This document shows, in pieces, positions 47,001 through 59,439 of a DNA stretch of 64,000 nt. The first letter of the stretch is position 1. Every line of letters starts with the position of its first letter. The position numbers and the translations under genes are program-made. Below the pieces are notes generated by a model, which was not told the DNA's origin, searched no databases, and saw nothing but the letters and a program-made list of their open reading frames with translations. This DNA is from Costus lasius (lineage: Eukaryota > Streptophyta > Magnoliopsida > Zingiberales > Costaceae). Location: the NCBI GenBank assembly GCA_027563935.2, contig CM050449.1, positions 15,948,501 to 16,012,500 of the forward strand, given 5' to 3'.

Positions 47001-50000
47001 TATATATATATATAATGTTCTTAGTTAAATACAATATTGAAATTAAATCATTCTACAACACGTCACTTCTTTTAATTTTGTCATTTTTGGTCATCTGTAT
47101 ACTCACTGTAATTTTTCCACTGCTATAGCAAATATTTTAGTTTTAAAATCATTTTCACAAGTTCCCAAATAGCTTTTTTTTCTTGCAAATGCAATAATTT
47201 CTTTTCTGTAATTGCTTTCTTACCTGCAAAAGCTACTCTGCGCATATCATCTTTGTATTCTGGACAGTTATATTGTTGATTATAGATGACACCTCCTCAC
47301 TCTATGATCTTTCTATAGTGCATTTATAAATTTAAATCTGTGATCGTTGATGACCTAAAGCCAACTTGCACATAAAGACTAAGGATGATTCTAAGGGCTC
47401 CCTTTCAATGCTGAAGTCAAATAGGGTGTTTGAGGAAATCTAGTAAGCCCCATTATAGTGAGCAAGACTAATTAGTAAAAGAACTAAAAGGTATGGGTTG
47501 TCTTATGCTTTTGTTTGCCTTGAACAACCTTGGCTGGTTGATAATAGGTTAGAGGAGATGATTGCTCAACCATTTTGTGGCCCATGATTGGTTGTGTTGG
47601 ATTTACTATCAATGATGATGACCACTAGAACCTTGCCTTTAACAAGGGGTTGAGGTGACTATTGACCTTGTGGATAAAATCAAGGTGGATTAGGGGTATG
47701 ATATATATCACACGATGATTTGGGTGTAAAAATTTAGGTGGAAAACCCCTTGTTAACATTTTTGTTATTATAATTTGATGTTAATCAATATGAAGACATT
47801 TATCCTTTTTATATAGCTTTCAAGGTTGTATTTTCCTGCATATATTTTGCATTCTTGCTCATTTCTTGTTTTGAGATAGAATTAATTGTGGTTGATATTT
47901 AGTCTTGTGTTAGTGGGTGTTAACATGAAAGGTAGTCAGAACTCTCCATAACTTATTAACCTTGGTTGTGAATTGTGATCGCTTTATTTTTTGTGCTTGT
48001 GATTGTCTTGTGTAATTCTAGTAGTCTATGAATATGGGCCTTTTGTTTAAAGGTAAAGGATCAAATTAGAATAAATTAATATTTCTCATATAACTTTCTA
48101 TTTCTCCTCTCTCTTCTCCCCCTCTCCCTCTTTCTTATGTATGTTTGGAATCTTCTGATTGTCTCATTTGTTTTTGTTTATATTCCTACTTTGTGTTATA
48201 CATCTCATATAAAGGAGTAGACTTTGCAACGTTCTGCCTATAAATAGATATTGTTCAAGATATCCTAAATCTCTTTCTTGGTTGATAAAATTAACTCAAT
48301 ATGAGATTATATACTGCAAACTGCAAAGAAACTTAGTGAGTACAATATAAAAGTATACCTTGTAGAGTAATTAGTTAGTACCTTATGCGATCTTATGAAG
48401 AATCAAGGTGTTAATGTTTGTTGGTACCATAAAAATTGATAGTGATACCTTCAGGAGAGAAGGCCTTACTATTAGAATATGGTGGCACCATTAAATTTTA
48501 TGGTGATACCAAATATATGCTCGAGTCTTAGACATACATTCTTTGTCATAGAAAGGGAAAAGAGATAAGCCCTAGGCCCTAGGGTTTAGGGAAAAAGAGG
48601 ATTCTTACATACTTTAATTGGGAGAAAATGGAAAAGGAGAGGGAGGATAATCCGTTGATAGGGAGAGTTATGAAATCATGGAGATGACAGGGGGAAGGCT
48701 ATTGATAGTAAGGATTTTAAAATTGGTTTGTACCACTCAGTATTAGCAATACGGACTAGTCCCTAATGGTACTATCAAGCAAGGAACGGAAAACCGTTCC
48801 GTACCGAGCGGTACATACCGTTCCGTTCGACCACCAGTCTCGGAACCGTGGTCGGAGCACGGATGGCGGCGGACGGCGGGTGGACGAAGCTTCTACCCTC
48901 GGCGGAAGCTTTTTGCTTCGATCGAAGCTTCCCAACTTCGTCCGCTCGCCCCGTCGCCCGCCCTCGCTCGCCCCGTCGCCTGCTTCGCTCGCCTCCGCTG
49001 AACGGTTCTATCCGGTAAGCATGGTACCAGTACCGTACCAGTCCAGCGGCTCACCGGTACCGTACCAGTCCGGCGGCTCACCAGACCGGTTTTGAGAACC
49101 TTGCTATCACGGTTTAAAAAATTGTTCTAAGATATGGTATGGGACCGGTTTTGTATTCCTTAGATACTAGTAGTATGTGTAGTGTCGGTATGTGCGGAAC
49201 ATACTATACTAGTCCTGCCTAGGACTGGCATGGATAGAGACTTTAAAACTTGATGGATAGGGGGAGGATACATAGAGACAGAGGGTTATAGTGAGAGGTG
49301 TGAAGGAAAGAGAGAAGGGGAGAGCGTGGTGGCAAGGGGGCAGGGTGAGTAAGCAAGAGAGGGTGGGCAGGGTTGGTGAAGTTGCTAGTGGGCTGCTGGA
49401 AATTTTAAGGTTAATGGCTAAGGTTGGAACAAGGATGATTTGAGTACCATATTGAGAGAAAAATTCTAAATATTATTGAGAATGTTGGAAGAAATAGAAT
49501 ATGGTCTTACGAAGACATGTATAACAATACTACTTAGAGAGCTAGTTTTTTTGAGACAAAGCTATATAGTAGATGTGCATGAATTATAATGGTGATAATT
49601 ATAAATTGCATGCTATTTTCCCATTTTTTAGTATGAAGGATTTGACCCTTCCAGTGACATTTGAGGCCCCCCTTTTCATATTGTTAACTTTTTCACGTGA
49701 TATTATTTTGCCTATTCCAATGTTTGTACTCTCTTTGGTGGTGGCATCACATAGTTCAAGAAATATTGAATACAAAGATGATCATCTCACTCCATAATAT
49801 TTCATAGCACTATTTTGTCCAATGGTGTGAATAATCTGACCTAGTTAATGTGTATATTCTTAAAAAATGAGTTTTATAATATATTAATATGACACTTAGG
49901 CTCTGTTTTCTACGAGGGACGAAAGAATGAATAGAAAATAAAGTAGGAGAGAAAAGAAAAATAGAGGGATACCAAAAAAAGAGCGAGTTGCTAGGGCGAG

Positions 50001-53000
50001 TTGTAGGTTGGGAGCAGGCGAGTTCCAGGGAGCAGTCAAGCGGCGGTTAGGAGGGTGGTGAGCAGTTGCCATGACTGAATAATGGGGCAGTGATCGTCAT
50101 AGTGCCCTTGCTATTTTTTTTATAGTGAGTGATCAAACCTAGTTGATGCATCTATCTTTACATTTAAGCTTTATAATAAAAGAAACCTAGCAAGAACAAC
50201 TATGGTCGATAGCTACATTCTACTATGAAGCAGATTAAAATTCCCATTAATCATTGATATTTTAGTCATGCACAATTTAGAGTGGGAGAGGATAAAGATG
50301 TAATTAGTATATTGGGATATTGCTTATTAATTATGGTTGTTATTTAATCTAGTATTCGTTGGTGTTTTGCCTATGCATGGAAGCTAGTGAGTAGTTGTCA
50401 TGACTTTGTAGCTGCAGTTGTCTAAATTCTAATAGATGTGAGCTTAGTTTACTGTAAAGGATCTAGTAGAATGAACTAACATTTTCTCTTTCAAATTTAT
50501 CAGTATATTTCCCTCTCTTTTCCTCTCCCTCGACCTGCATCAGGACATTTGCCTTACTTTCAAATGTGACCTTCAACCTTCCTTTCCTCAGGATTTTTTA
50601 AGTTAAACTGCCCATGTTGAATTATATACTTGAATGTGTTTTCAGTATGATTAGAAGCTCTTGTACTTTTTTGTGGTTTTGAATTACTTATCCTTTCAAT
50701 CGTACTTGAAGCTCTTACCTGTGGCATGTTTACAAGAAATGGCAAAAAGATCTCTTGTCCTGATAGTGATGCTGGTCTTTATGTTAAAACACGGAATGGT
50801 CAAATTGTCAAGGTAATCCTCTTTTCAGATTCATGTAACATCATTGCATTATGTAATTCTAATAATTTGACTTCTACTATGATAGTACCTCTATATAACT
50901 TTCCTTAACTATTTCATTATAGGAGTTCCATGTTTCAATTTTGGTTTTGAGGAATATATGGATGTTTGTATGCAAACTTATATTTTCAAAAGTAGAATGC
51001 ATGAATCCTGCTAAGATATGAGCACAATTTTGTATGTGCATGTTATATAATACAAGCATATCAACACATGCTAAGCAACTTGGGGCAGGTTGTCATTGTT
51101 ATTGAATATATTAGATCACGTAAGTTCACTGAGTACTTAATTGTATATATCATACATTATACATTATATTTGCATGTCAACCAGTGTTAGTCAGCCAAGC
51201 AACTGATAATAATTAATAATTTACATTTCAAATCATAGTTATGAAATCTATGTCAATTACTGTTTTACTATTAATCTACTCATCCATAGAAATTTACTTT
51301 ATTCATTTTTTAGTAAATTTGAATAGTGAAGCTGTGCTGTATGTTTTTTTCTTTGTTTAGCTGATGATGTATTGATGTCGTAATTGGTCATGAAGAGATA
51401 TTTATTAATTATTAATTGATGTTATCATTGGGTTTGTATTAATGGTGCTGACAAGGTAAAATAGGTAGGTATTAGAACTATGCCTCGGTGGTAGAATAAT
51501 TTATGGTTGATATAAATTGTACATCCAATTTAAAGGGATAAAGTGTATCCTAAAAAGGATGAGTTTTGAATGAAGATAATCTTCTTCAAATCTGTCTAAT
51601 TTGCACTTTCTTCTCTTGTATCTCTTTCCTCTCTTCTTCTTTCCCTTTTCTTATTACTACCTTAGGTGGCGTTAAGTGCCTTACTGATTGGTCTTCTCTT
51701 CATTTTTTCTTCACTCTGTTTTTTTCAGTATTCTTTTCCTCCTGCACGCCAAGTTCCTCTTCTTTATCTTTCTCGTCATTGTCAATGAAACTCCCTAATC
51801 CTCATTTTAACTTTCCAACCTTGATGTAAGGAGAGCGAAAAGGGGAGAGAAAGCGAGAGTGGTTGGAAGATTGACATGAACATCCACGTGCTCATATATA
51901 GGGAGGGTAGTAGAGAGAGAGGGGGAGATTTATAATATTTATTTTAAAAAATATTATTTAAAATAGAATATTAAATCAAGTGAATACTGATGGAAATACC
52001 TAATTGGGAAAAAAGTTTGGAAACCAAATTCACATTGATAAAAGTTTGGATACCAAATTAAAACCGATTATAAATTTTGAGCACTCAAGACGTAATTTAC
52101 CCAAAATCGTATTTAACAGGATACAAAATCTTTCCAATGCACGTCTGTTAGTCTAATAATATGCATGTACATTTGTTTCATCAAAATATGTACTGTTGGT
52201 TGCTCTGATTTATTTTGTAAATTATTGAGCTCATTGCTTTGATTATTAGGTTGTATTTGGAGAAGATGATTTAGCATATCAAATTGGTGAAACAACCGAA
52301 ATACTATCAGCAGGTCTTCTCTGTGCCACTCCACATTGTGTACAGGTATATTAGGTGATGCTTGTGAAATCGCTTCAATAAGAAAGAAAATTAATTGTGA
52401 TTTTTGTTGCATAGGATAAATAGTTTCTCCGTGTACATTTATATAAGACATAATTAATTGGCAAAATTTTACAAAATTATATTGCATTTGTTGGTTTTTA
52501 TATGCCTGCATTTGAAATGCTCCCTGCACACAAAAGACTAAAGAGTTTCATTTACCACACATAGATGTCACTCGTGTTCACTTTTGCCATGATAATAAAA
52601 TTCATTGTTTTATATTCTATATTTATGTGTAATACAGCATTTTTTGTGGCTGCAATGGGAAAAAAGTAGTTTCACAAGCAGTAATACATATGATTGCAAC
52701 CTTCTACACTGAAGTCTTTCAAAGTATGGTTCAAAATCGAAAAGCATACTTCTATCAAACTAGATTACATGATGATTGAAATAGTTCAAAAAATATAAAT
52801 GATGTCACTATGAAAAGTGGCTGCAGCATGGCAATCTAGATGGTTTATGAATACTATGGGGGAAGCATTTTAATGAAAAATAAATGAAATTAGCTGTTTC
52901 AAAATTTTGGAAAACGCAGGGAGGTTTTTAAAAATATGCCTATTTGGTTGAAGTAGTTAAAAAAAAGTTATGGAACTATGACATGTGTCTCCAACATGGC

Positions 53001-56000
53001 AATCTAAAAGGTTTATGAATAATCTTGAAATGTAGTGAGGCATTTTAATGAGAAATAAATATAACGTGTTTAGAATTGTGCCGATTTAGTTGAAATTTTG
53101 ATATGAAGCAGAAAAATTAAATTTTGATGAAACCAGCCAATCAACTCTTATGTCACTTCTTCCCTAGAACAATCTTTTTGTGCCGATTGTCGAACATAAA
53201 CAAACTTTTGACTTGAGTGGAAGTTCGATATGAAATCGTTGAATTACGTAATTAAAATAATCATTCAAAATTTGTGAATTCCATGTTAGTAGGGTGTACC
53301 AGATTTGATTTCTAGGAGATGGGATCAAGAAAGAACCATGGATTTTCCCCCTTAAAGATGGGGTTTAAAAGAATCTCAATTCTCACCAGCTTGGTTTTTT
53401 AAGGATAAAATGGCAATACTGTCATTCCCTTTGTATAACCTTTTCAATTTTACAAAATACTTGTTTACATACATGATTGTCCTGATACTTTAAAAGCAGG
53501 CTGCTAAACAGACTCTCATTTGCTAGGGTCATTCACATCCAGTTTGAAGCTAATCGTTCTTTATATACATGATATGTAGAAATGTAGTGTTGTGCAGAAT
53601 TGTATCTTGTCTTGCGGAATAAATACATATAACTCCAAAGATGAACTCAGCAATTCTAACACTATATTATTTGCTTACTTCTGATAGGGTTGTTTTCGTA
53701 ATTTAGTTGCACAAAAAGTTACACATTTGCGGAACTGAAATAGTTGCGACAGGCCTTTTGTTATCTTTTGCTGTATTAACAAACATGTTGTTTCCTACTT
53801 TTAGCTCCATATAATCCACTTTGTTTGCCAATGTTATGTCTCCGTATTCCTCTAACGAAATGGATGTGTGGCATGTGAGTTTTTCTTATCTAACTTCCAA
53901 CTTCTTTTTTGGACCTAGTTTCCCCAAAAAGAAAATAAAAGAGGGGAAAGAAAAATGTCGTAAAAAATAGGAAAAAAATATTTTTCTGAGAAATAAAATT
54001 AAATATTTAAAATATTTCTGTTGCATATGCTCTAGTTCTCATCAAATATTTAGCGTACCTTGGCATATGCACCAAGCCTTCTCTGAATAACTGCAGTTTT
54101 ACTTGTATGATGAGAAATTTCCTAATATTTCTGCTCTCTAATCGGCTATCATCTTTTTCTTTCTTAGAGGAACAAGCGTATTCTCGTCGTTTGTACTCTT
54201 TAACCATATCTCTTTCTTGTTATTTGCCAGGCACCTACCAGTGAAAAGGCTGTTGGTGTTGATCGCTCAACCTTTGCCTTGTTCATGCAACCTGATTGGT
54301 ATGCTAGCTTGTTAAGTTTAGCTTATATATATGAAGTGATACAAAATTTATTACAAGAAGATTTTATTTTTCTATAATCTTTGGGACAGTGAGTATGTGT
54401 TTATCTTTGTATTTTGGTTAAGGTGATGAATTCACACTCACTTGGATAAAATGTCTTAGCAATAATGTTCATTATCATATTTATTTAATTTACAAACATG
54501 ATTTTAGGCTTCAAGTTTTAATTCAAAAATAATTACCGTGTCTAATTTACAAACATGATGTCTTTCTCTGCATCTTTAGCTTTTTGGCTTCTAGTATGCC
54601 CTACGAAGTTTTTGTTTAATTTTCACATTCTAACGTTTACAATTTTGTTGTTTGTCATGAAAACTCCTCTGAAGAAGCATACAATTACTGTTTGTATAAG
54701 CAACTAAGGTTTGAAAAGCCAATCCGGATACTGGTTCATACTGGACAAAAACTAGTGGAACCGGGCGAAGTAGTGGAAGAAGAAAAGGAAAAGAAAGAGA
54801 AATAAGAAGAAAAAGAAGAAGGGTATAGTGCTCGCATCGCATCCGCTGCAGGCAAGCTCCTTCTTTTTCTTCTTACTCTCCTTCCTCTCCTCTTCTTCTC
54901 CTCCTCCTTCTCCTTCCTCTCCTCTTCTCCACCTTCTCCTCCTTCCTCTCCCACTCGGATTTATTGAAGAATTGGGGATCCGCTCGCTTTCCATCTTTGT
55001 TAGAGCTTGCAATTTCCCTATAAGCCATTTGTTGTGCTTTAGGGCTAGCCATCTGTACAGAGGAGACATTTGACAAGTGTGTGTTTTTATAAAATTATCT
55101 TACCAAGCCCTTTTCCCCTTTTAATAGATATTTTGACCTATTAGAATAGTAGACTTGTCAAATCTTAAAATCAAACGCTCTATATTTGTGCCTATAAGGT
55201 GTAATCCTTTGTTCATCACAAAGCCTTGCATTACGGGTGCTTATTTGATAGTTTACGTCATTCAAGTATATTACTCATAATATAAATAATATTGTATCAT
55301 TTCATAGTAAAATTAAACACTTTTTAAGGAGTGTAGAGTAGTGTATATATCAGAATTTTAAAGTCTATGATAATTAGTGTTAAAGTATGTTGAAATAACC
55401 TGAAGACTTAACCGGAATGTTCTAAAGAGTTTACAAGTTAGGGAAGTACTGTGAGATACACCACTACACCAGTGACCCAACAAAAAACCATAAAGGCATG
55501 AATGATAGATGTCAAGTTGTGAATCCATGAGAAGTTTTTCTCATAGTAGTAGATTGGTGTCAATAGCCGCTTGGTATTTTATCAACTGATATGAATTTAT
55601 GGTGGTGGCAAGAGGTATCAATAGCCGCTTTGGCATTTTTATCAGGTGATAGTGTAATACGAAGCTATGGTGGTGACAAGAAAATGTTGAGATGTAAAAG
55701 GAACTTTGTACAATTTAGAGTTGACTTCGAGATGAATCTTCTACCATGTGAAGCTGTTTTTTTGCAATAATACTAGACTTCATAAGACATGATGAAGATA
55801 GGTAAACTCTTGTTTTCTTGATGGTTTCAACAATCTCCACAATACAAATTAACAAATTCTCACAAATTTGGTGTTTGTGCAAGCAACAGTAAAGTAGCTT
55901 ATAGACTTCAGTCCTCCCTAGGAAATGAGAATAGGTGTTCTCAAGGTAGTCAATCCTCTAAACCTTCTAGAGGCAAGGAGGAGTATAATATGCCCAAAAG

Positions 56001-58657
56001 AAAGAGAGATATTTTTAATGTGAATGGCCATACTAAGGGCTATCCTTAGAGATGTCCTTGATGCTATGATGACAAAGTCGACAATTATAGCCTCAAGGGA
56101 AAAGGAAAATGAGAAGCCACGCATACACCTACTTTGAGTGAGAGTGACATATATTACAATGCTTCTGGTAGATGAAGCAATGAAAGCAACAAAGGGAAGT
56201 TTGTAATTGCAAGCATGGGGATGCTTAGATTTCAGAATGTAATACAGGAAGCAAATAAGTCATTAAAAAAGGAGAAAATATTGGATGGAAAATCAAGAGC
56301 TCATATTTGTGATGTCAAGCTCAATAGTAAGCACAAGTCATACTATAATAAACACAAGGGAAACTCACAATTTCAAGTTAAGTTGGAGGTAAAGCGGCTA
56401 ATTCTTACTAGAGAAAAGCCCAAGTAAAATTGAACAGTTTTAGTGCTTCTCTAGTGTTAAGAGTAGCAATATGTGACCAAGTGATCGTGGACGTGCAATT
56501 CAAGTAGAAGCCAAAAGTGATTCTTGTCAATTTTTAACTCCGTGATTAATAGGCAAAATATCATTTGTGCATATTCTTGTTCACATACATGTCACGTGTT
56601 TGCTCAAAAACTTCTTTAACAAAATATTTATGCTCTTGACTTTGGTTCTTTTTCGCATCTTAAAAAATTTATGTTCCAATCCTTATGTTCTTTTGCTAAG
56701 AAGTTCAAGCATCAGTTTACCTTTTAATATTGAGGATTTATTCTTATCGGGCACATTTACTAACCAACCCCTTAGCATATCTTTAACACCATCATTTAAA
56801 TATAGGATATACAAACAATCCTTTCATCACTCGAAACCTTTTAGAACTATCTTGTTTGATAGAGTAGGTGATTGAAGCTAGATAATGCATGGATTTGAGT
56901 TGATGATTTGATAGATAGGAACATCAACAATAACAATAAGCGTCTCCATCTTATTTGTATTAAATAATCTTAAATTGAGAAATGTCTTCATATTTGTGTT
57001 TGGCATTGATATTCTAGTCAAGCACTAATTTAACTCATTATATTGAAGTTTTCATGGGAGGGAGAATCATGTATATAGGATTAGCTACCATATAATATAA
57101 CTATCAAAATAAAAGGACCAATAAACTGAAGAATGGTATCAGTAGCAAGATAGGAATACAGCCGACTGGCTCTCACCAGTTTGTCATGAGAATTCGTCAA
57201 TCTTCCTACAATGAGAGTCAATCAAAAGCATATATTGGTCTAGAAGTTGAAGCAAAGTCCTGACTTATCGGAAAAAGTATGGGTTAGAGAAAAAGATAAG
57301 GAGTTCAATCCCGCACCACGGAGGGAAAGAGGTCTTTCTTTGACCACAGAGATCTATTGGCGTCGATGTCACAAGGTCAGTCCAGCTATACTCAAAAGTC
57401 AGTAATAGATGCTTAACTTTTTTGTTAGTGGCAATGCCCTGAATGCCTCGAGATATCGGACCAAAATCAAGGCTCGACTTTACAGGATCAGCGAGTGGGT
57501 CAGCAGGTCCTCAATTCTGAGTCTTTAAGCAACAGTTTGCGAGGATGCAGTCTACTGTACAAATAAATCAGATGGAAGAAAAGTTCCTCTCTGAGCAAGA
57601 AAAATCTTCGTCCAATAATTGGACTTGACCAGCCTGAAACCATATACCACGGTCCTCGAAATGCCCGGTTTAAATCATATATATGTATACATATATATGA
57701 AAACACGCATAAATTAGCATGTTGCTAGCGATAAAATAAATCTTCTGCAAGCTCCTTAAAGCCTTATTTCCTTAGACAAAATTTATAGAAAAAAAAAATA
57801 AAATAAATCGAGTCCTGTTTGTTACTAGATTCATTATATATTTTTTTCTTTATGAATTATTTAAAAAAACAGGATCTAAAAATATCTACACGCACAACCT
57901 TTGTGCAGCCGTCAAAGGCACCTGCGAACATGCTGCAGCCGCACAAACTCCTATGTGCGCAGCAGATTGCATGCATCTGTGTCCTATCGGATGGTTGCAC
58001 AGGGGCCTGCATAGCTATTGCAAAAGGATTTTTGGGCTTTTCTTTTTTTCATATTCTCTACTCTTTCTGTGCTGCGCAATTCAGCCCACTTCTGTTTTTG
58101 TATTGGTATTGTGGTATCTCCTGCTTGATAGATATAAATAATAATTAACTATCTTTACTGTACTATATTATTAGAGTTCCAGATCTTTTTTCTGAAGCTG
58201 GCATCAAGTTCCCTTCATATGATTGTACCGTCCTTGTGCATCCTAAATGTATGTATGCTATCTGCAGTAAAATCATGATCTGGGCAGACTTTACTTGCGT
58301 TGTATGTATTTGTTCGTCATAGTCTCGTGGGTGTTACTTTGATGATATGCGCTTTAGCATCTATATTTTTCTTTTGGCGGCCTTGGTATAAGTATTTGTA
58401 CGTCATTGGTATTCTTTACAAATATTGTTGTGACAGGGATGAGAAACTTAAATATCCGGCAGAGGTTCGTCATCACCAAGAGGTACTTTTTATACCTTAT
58501 GAGGGAATAGTTGATTAGACAAGAAACATACGTCTGTTCCTTCTTCTCATCTTCTTTTTTTTTTAAAATGCTGCAGCTGATATCACCCAATGGAAGTCTT
58601 ACTTTTGGAGAATATTCGGAGTTGCTGCTAAACAAGTACTACCATGAAAGGCCATGA
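32099..58657 (+). CDS. 2-oxoglutarate/Fe(II)-dependent oxygenase-like protein, 15 exons
   Basis: Exons: 32099-32167, 32244-32321, 32555-32604, 32688-32741, 34684-34736, 34887-34959, 35560-35621, 38784-38852, 46279-46384, 46551-46621, 50712-50812, 52250-52345, 54231-54298, 58437-58482, 58577-58657. They total 1077 nt and join in frame to 358 residues plus TGA. All introns are GT-AG except intron 3, which starts GC (AG|GCATGC). The protein resembles the plant 2OG-Fe(II) oxygenase (isopenicillin N synthase-like) family: an N-terminal part with FGANGLGIITVTDVPGF, then YNFGWSHGKEKLESGK and FKGSFYANP, and a C-terminal core. Predicted iron ligands are His221, Asp223 (WHSDHGS) and His291 (ATPHCV); Arg306-x-Thr308 would bind 2-oxoglutarate. 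No transit or signal peptide is evident, so it is probably cytosolic. The substrate is unknown. The start at 32099 is the first ATG in frame; Met14 (MVTISYSEIK) is an alternative. Confidence 0.93.
32742..34683 (+). other. intron 4
   Basis: A 1.94-kb intron between phase-2 exons 4 and 5. Apart from the copia-like remnant listed separately, it is ordinary AT-rich intron DNA. Confidence 0.85.
33437..33560 (-). pseudogene. possible 3' end of a Ty1/copia pol in intron 4
   Basis: The minus strand ends with CNKLGMIHIYAST and a stop, closely like the CNKLGMCNIFAPS terminus of the copia element in intron 8. A purine-rich GATCAGGAGTG-like stretch follows, as before a copia 3' LTR. Upstream sequence is too decayed to recognise. 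Confidence 0.4.
34960..35559 (+). other. intron 6
   Basis: A 600-bp AT-rich intron. No other feature seen. Confidence 0.85.
35622..38783 (+). other. intron 7
   Basis: A 3.2-kb AT-rich intron. No coding sequence or clear transposon border was recognised. A stretch at about 37540-38060 with higher GC may be transposon debris. Confidence 0.8.
40218..40319 (+). repeat. copia LTR, plus orientation
   Basis: 102 bp, TGTTACTGGGC...CACTATTCA. It includes repeated GGGCC/GGCCC stretches and ATATGTATT phrases. It is nearly identical to the complement of 41350-41451. Confidence 0.9.
40326..40337 (+). other. copia primer-binding site, tRNA-iMet
   Basis: TGGTATCAGAGC lies six bases after the LTR end, complementary to the 3' end of initiator tRNA-Met. 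Confidence 0.9.
40849..41343 (+). pseudogene. copia gag, N-terminal part
   Basis: The frame starts MEITTIDLKP and shows the copia gag signature FDGTNYLLWARSMRFYL. A frameshift near 41040 moves the reading from one frame to another (continuing VMCLDTAKEIWDVL and IGQVHQLYEDLFNLK). It ends at the inverted duplicate. A GC-rich leader of about 500 bp (40338-40848) without a confident gene precedes it. Confidence 0.85.
41350..41451 (-). repeat. copia LTR, inverted copy
   Basis: The exact length of the first LTR (102 bp) in reverse orientation. On the minus strand it follows a polypurine stretch, CTTGAGGGGGCG (41452-41463), so it is the 3' LTR of the minus-strand part. Confidence 0.9.
41459..45086 (-). 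pseudogene. copia gag C-terminus and pol (PR, INT, RT, RNase H)
   Basis: Minus-strand order: end of gag with zinc knuckle C-x2-C-x4-H-x4-C (CGHCGRTNHPSKRC, about 44825), protease WVLDSGATSHVSG (about 44540), the pre-integrase WHCRLGH motif (about 44165), integrase core (43930-43590) and C-terminus with GYSRTQKGYKC (about 43400), RT with FLYGDLSEAVYMDQP (about 42625) and catalytic YVDDI (about 42415), and RNase H with the DADYAG and SRSSCEAEYRAMA motifs (about 41935-41780), ending CNKLGMCNIFAPS. Frame breaks occur near 43930-44000, 42760-43120 and 42435-42540, so the polyprotein is not intact. Confidence 0.9.
45085..45204. repeat. short element with 12-bp perfect inverted ends
   Basis: GTTTCTATAATG (45085-45096) is repeated in inverse at 45193-45204, enclosing 96 bp. 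It overlaps the right breakpoint of the copia inversion by two bases. It could be a small MITE or a repair product. Confidence 0.35.
46622..50711 (+). other. intron 10
   Basis: A 4.1-kb intron with a TA microsatellite (46998-47013), an AT-rich body and the GC-rich inverted-repeat element at 48778-49105. No coding sequence was recognised. Confidence 0.85.
48778..49105. mobile_element. GC-rich MITE-like element
   Basis: 328 bp with inverted ends AGCAAGGAACGGAAAACCG and, complemented, AGCAAGGTTCTCAAAACCG. It is flanked by ATCA on both sides (48774-48777, 49106-49109). GC content is far above the intron. A roughly 30-bp unit with CCGTACCAGTCC-GCGGCTCACC is tandemly doubled at 49022-49083. The open frames inside lack known domains. 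The superfamily is not certain. Confidence 0.7.
50813..52249 (+). other. intron 11
   Basis: A 1.44-kb AT-rich intron with a C/T-rich stretch (51590-51790). Nothing else recognised. Confidence 0.85.
52346..54230 (+). other. intron 12
   Basis: A 1.9-kb intron. An imperfect direct repeat of about 85 bp (CATGGCAATCTA...GGTTTATGAATA) occurs at about 52825 and 52997. Nothing else recognised. Confidence 0.8.
54299..58436 (+). other. intron 13
   Basis: A 4.1-kb intron. At 54700-54960 a possible diverged relative of the GC-rich MITE starts (AAGGTTTGAAAAGCC), with a purine run and a pyrimidine run that pair over 16 bp (TAAGAAGAAAAAGAAG). At about 55555-55680 a unit with TCAATAGCCGCTT is repeated about 75 bp apart. 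The part 55900-57650 has several short open frames without domains and is probably transposon debris. Confidence 0.75.
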
Positions 58658-58860
58658 GAGAAGTTCCGACTTCGGAGTACAGAACATATATCAATCTTGT
58701 ATAGAATTGTACTTTATGACAGTCAAAACATATGCGACCAAGTGAAAGAGCGGATTAAGACTTTATTCAGGTACTATATTCCAGTATTTGAACATCTGTC
58801 GTATAGACCTTGCATTTTGTAGCTTGATTTTAAAGAAAATAAGTAGTTTAGTCATCACAG
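58658..58860 (+). repeat. 3' flank of the oxygenase gene, copy A
   Basis: This stretch directly after the stop codon recurs at 59440-60005. Matching parts include ATCAATCTTGTATAGAATTG here versus ATCAATCTTATATAGAATTG there, and TTGCATTTTGTA-n-TTGATT. It should contain the 3' untranslated region; the polyadenylation site was not fixed. Confidence 0.7.
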
Positions 58861-58867
58861 CAACTTT

Positions 58868-59430
58868 CTATCAAAGGGGGCGCCTTTTCTAGGCAAGGCG
58901 CCTTAGTCATCGGAGCGACTTTCTATCAAGGGTGTGCATTTTTTAGGAGGGGCATTCTCCTGTAATTTTCAGCATGGTGAATCTATTACTATTTACCTGA
59001 TATGGTAGAAATTTTAAAGCATTTTTTATATAGTTGAAATTTATATAAGACGTAGAAATTTATATAAGATGTAGAAATTTATATAGGATGATATAAATTA
59101 TAATAAAAAACATTTGAAACGTATATATTTGGTGTCATATAATTTTTATCTTTGTTTAATAGAATATTTTTATATATACTTTTTTTATATTTTTGAATTT
59201 TTTATATATGGTAACAATTTAGTGTTATATATTGTTAAGTAATGTATTTACATGTTTCATATTTTTTCTTAAATATTATAAATTTTTTATATTTTTTATA
59301 TATGATAGAAATTTATGTAAGATGATAGAAATTTATTAGTATTGTTTTCATCACCTGGATGGATGGTGATTACCAGATCCTATCGAAAAAATTTAGGCAG
59401 GGCATTCCTACCTATAAAATTTCTCCAATA
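58868..59430. mobile_element. inverted-repeat element, copy A
   Basis: The left end carries ATTTTCAGCATGGTGAATCTATTAC. The right end, complemented, starts GGAGAAATTTTATAGGTAGG and contains GGTAATCACCATCCATCCAGG. The interior is AT-rich with repeats of AGAAATTTATATAAGATG. Near the left end a 51-bp direct repeat starts CTTTCTATCAA (58867 and 58918). No coding capacity. Confidence 0.55.
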
Positions 59431-59439
59431 GACTGAGAT

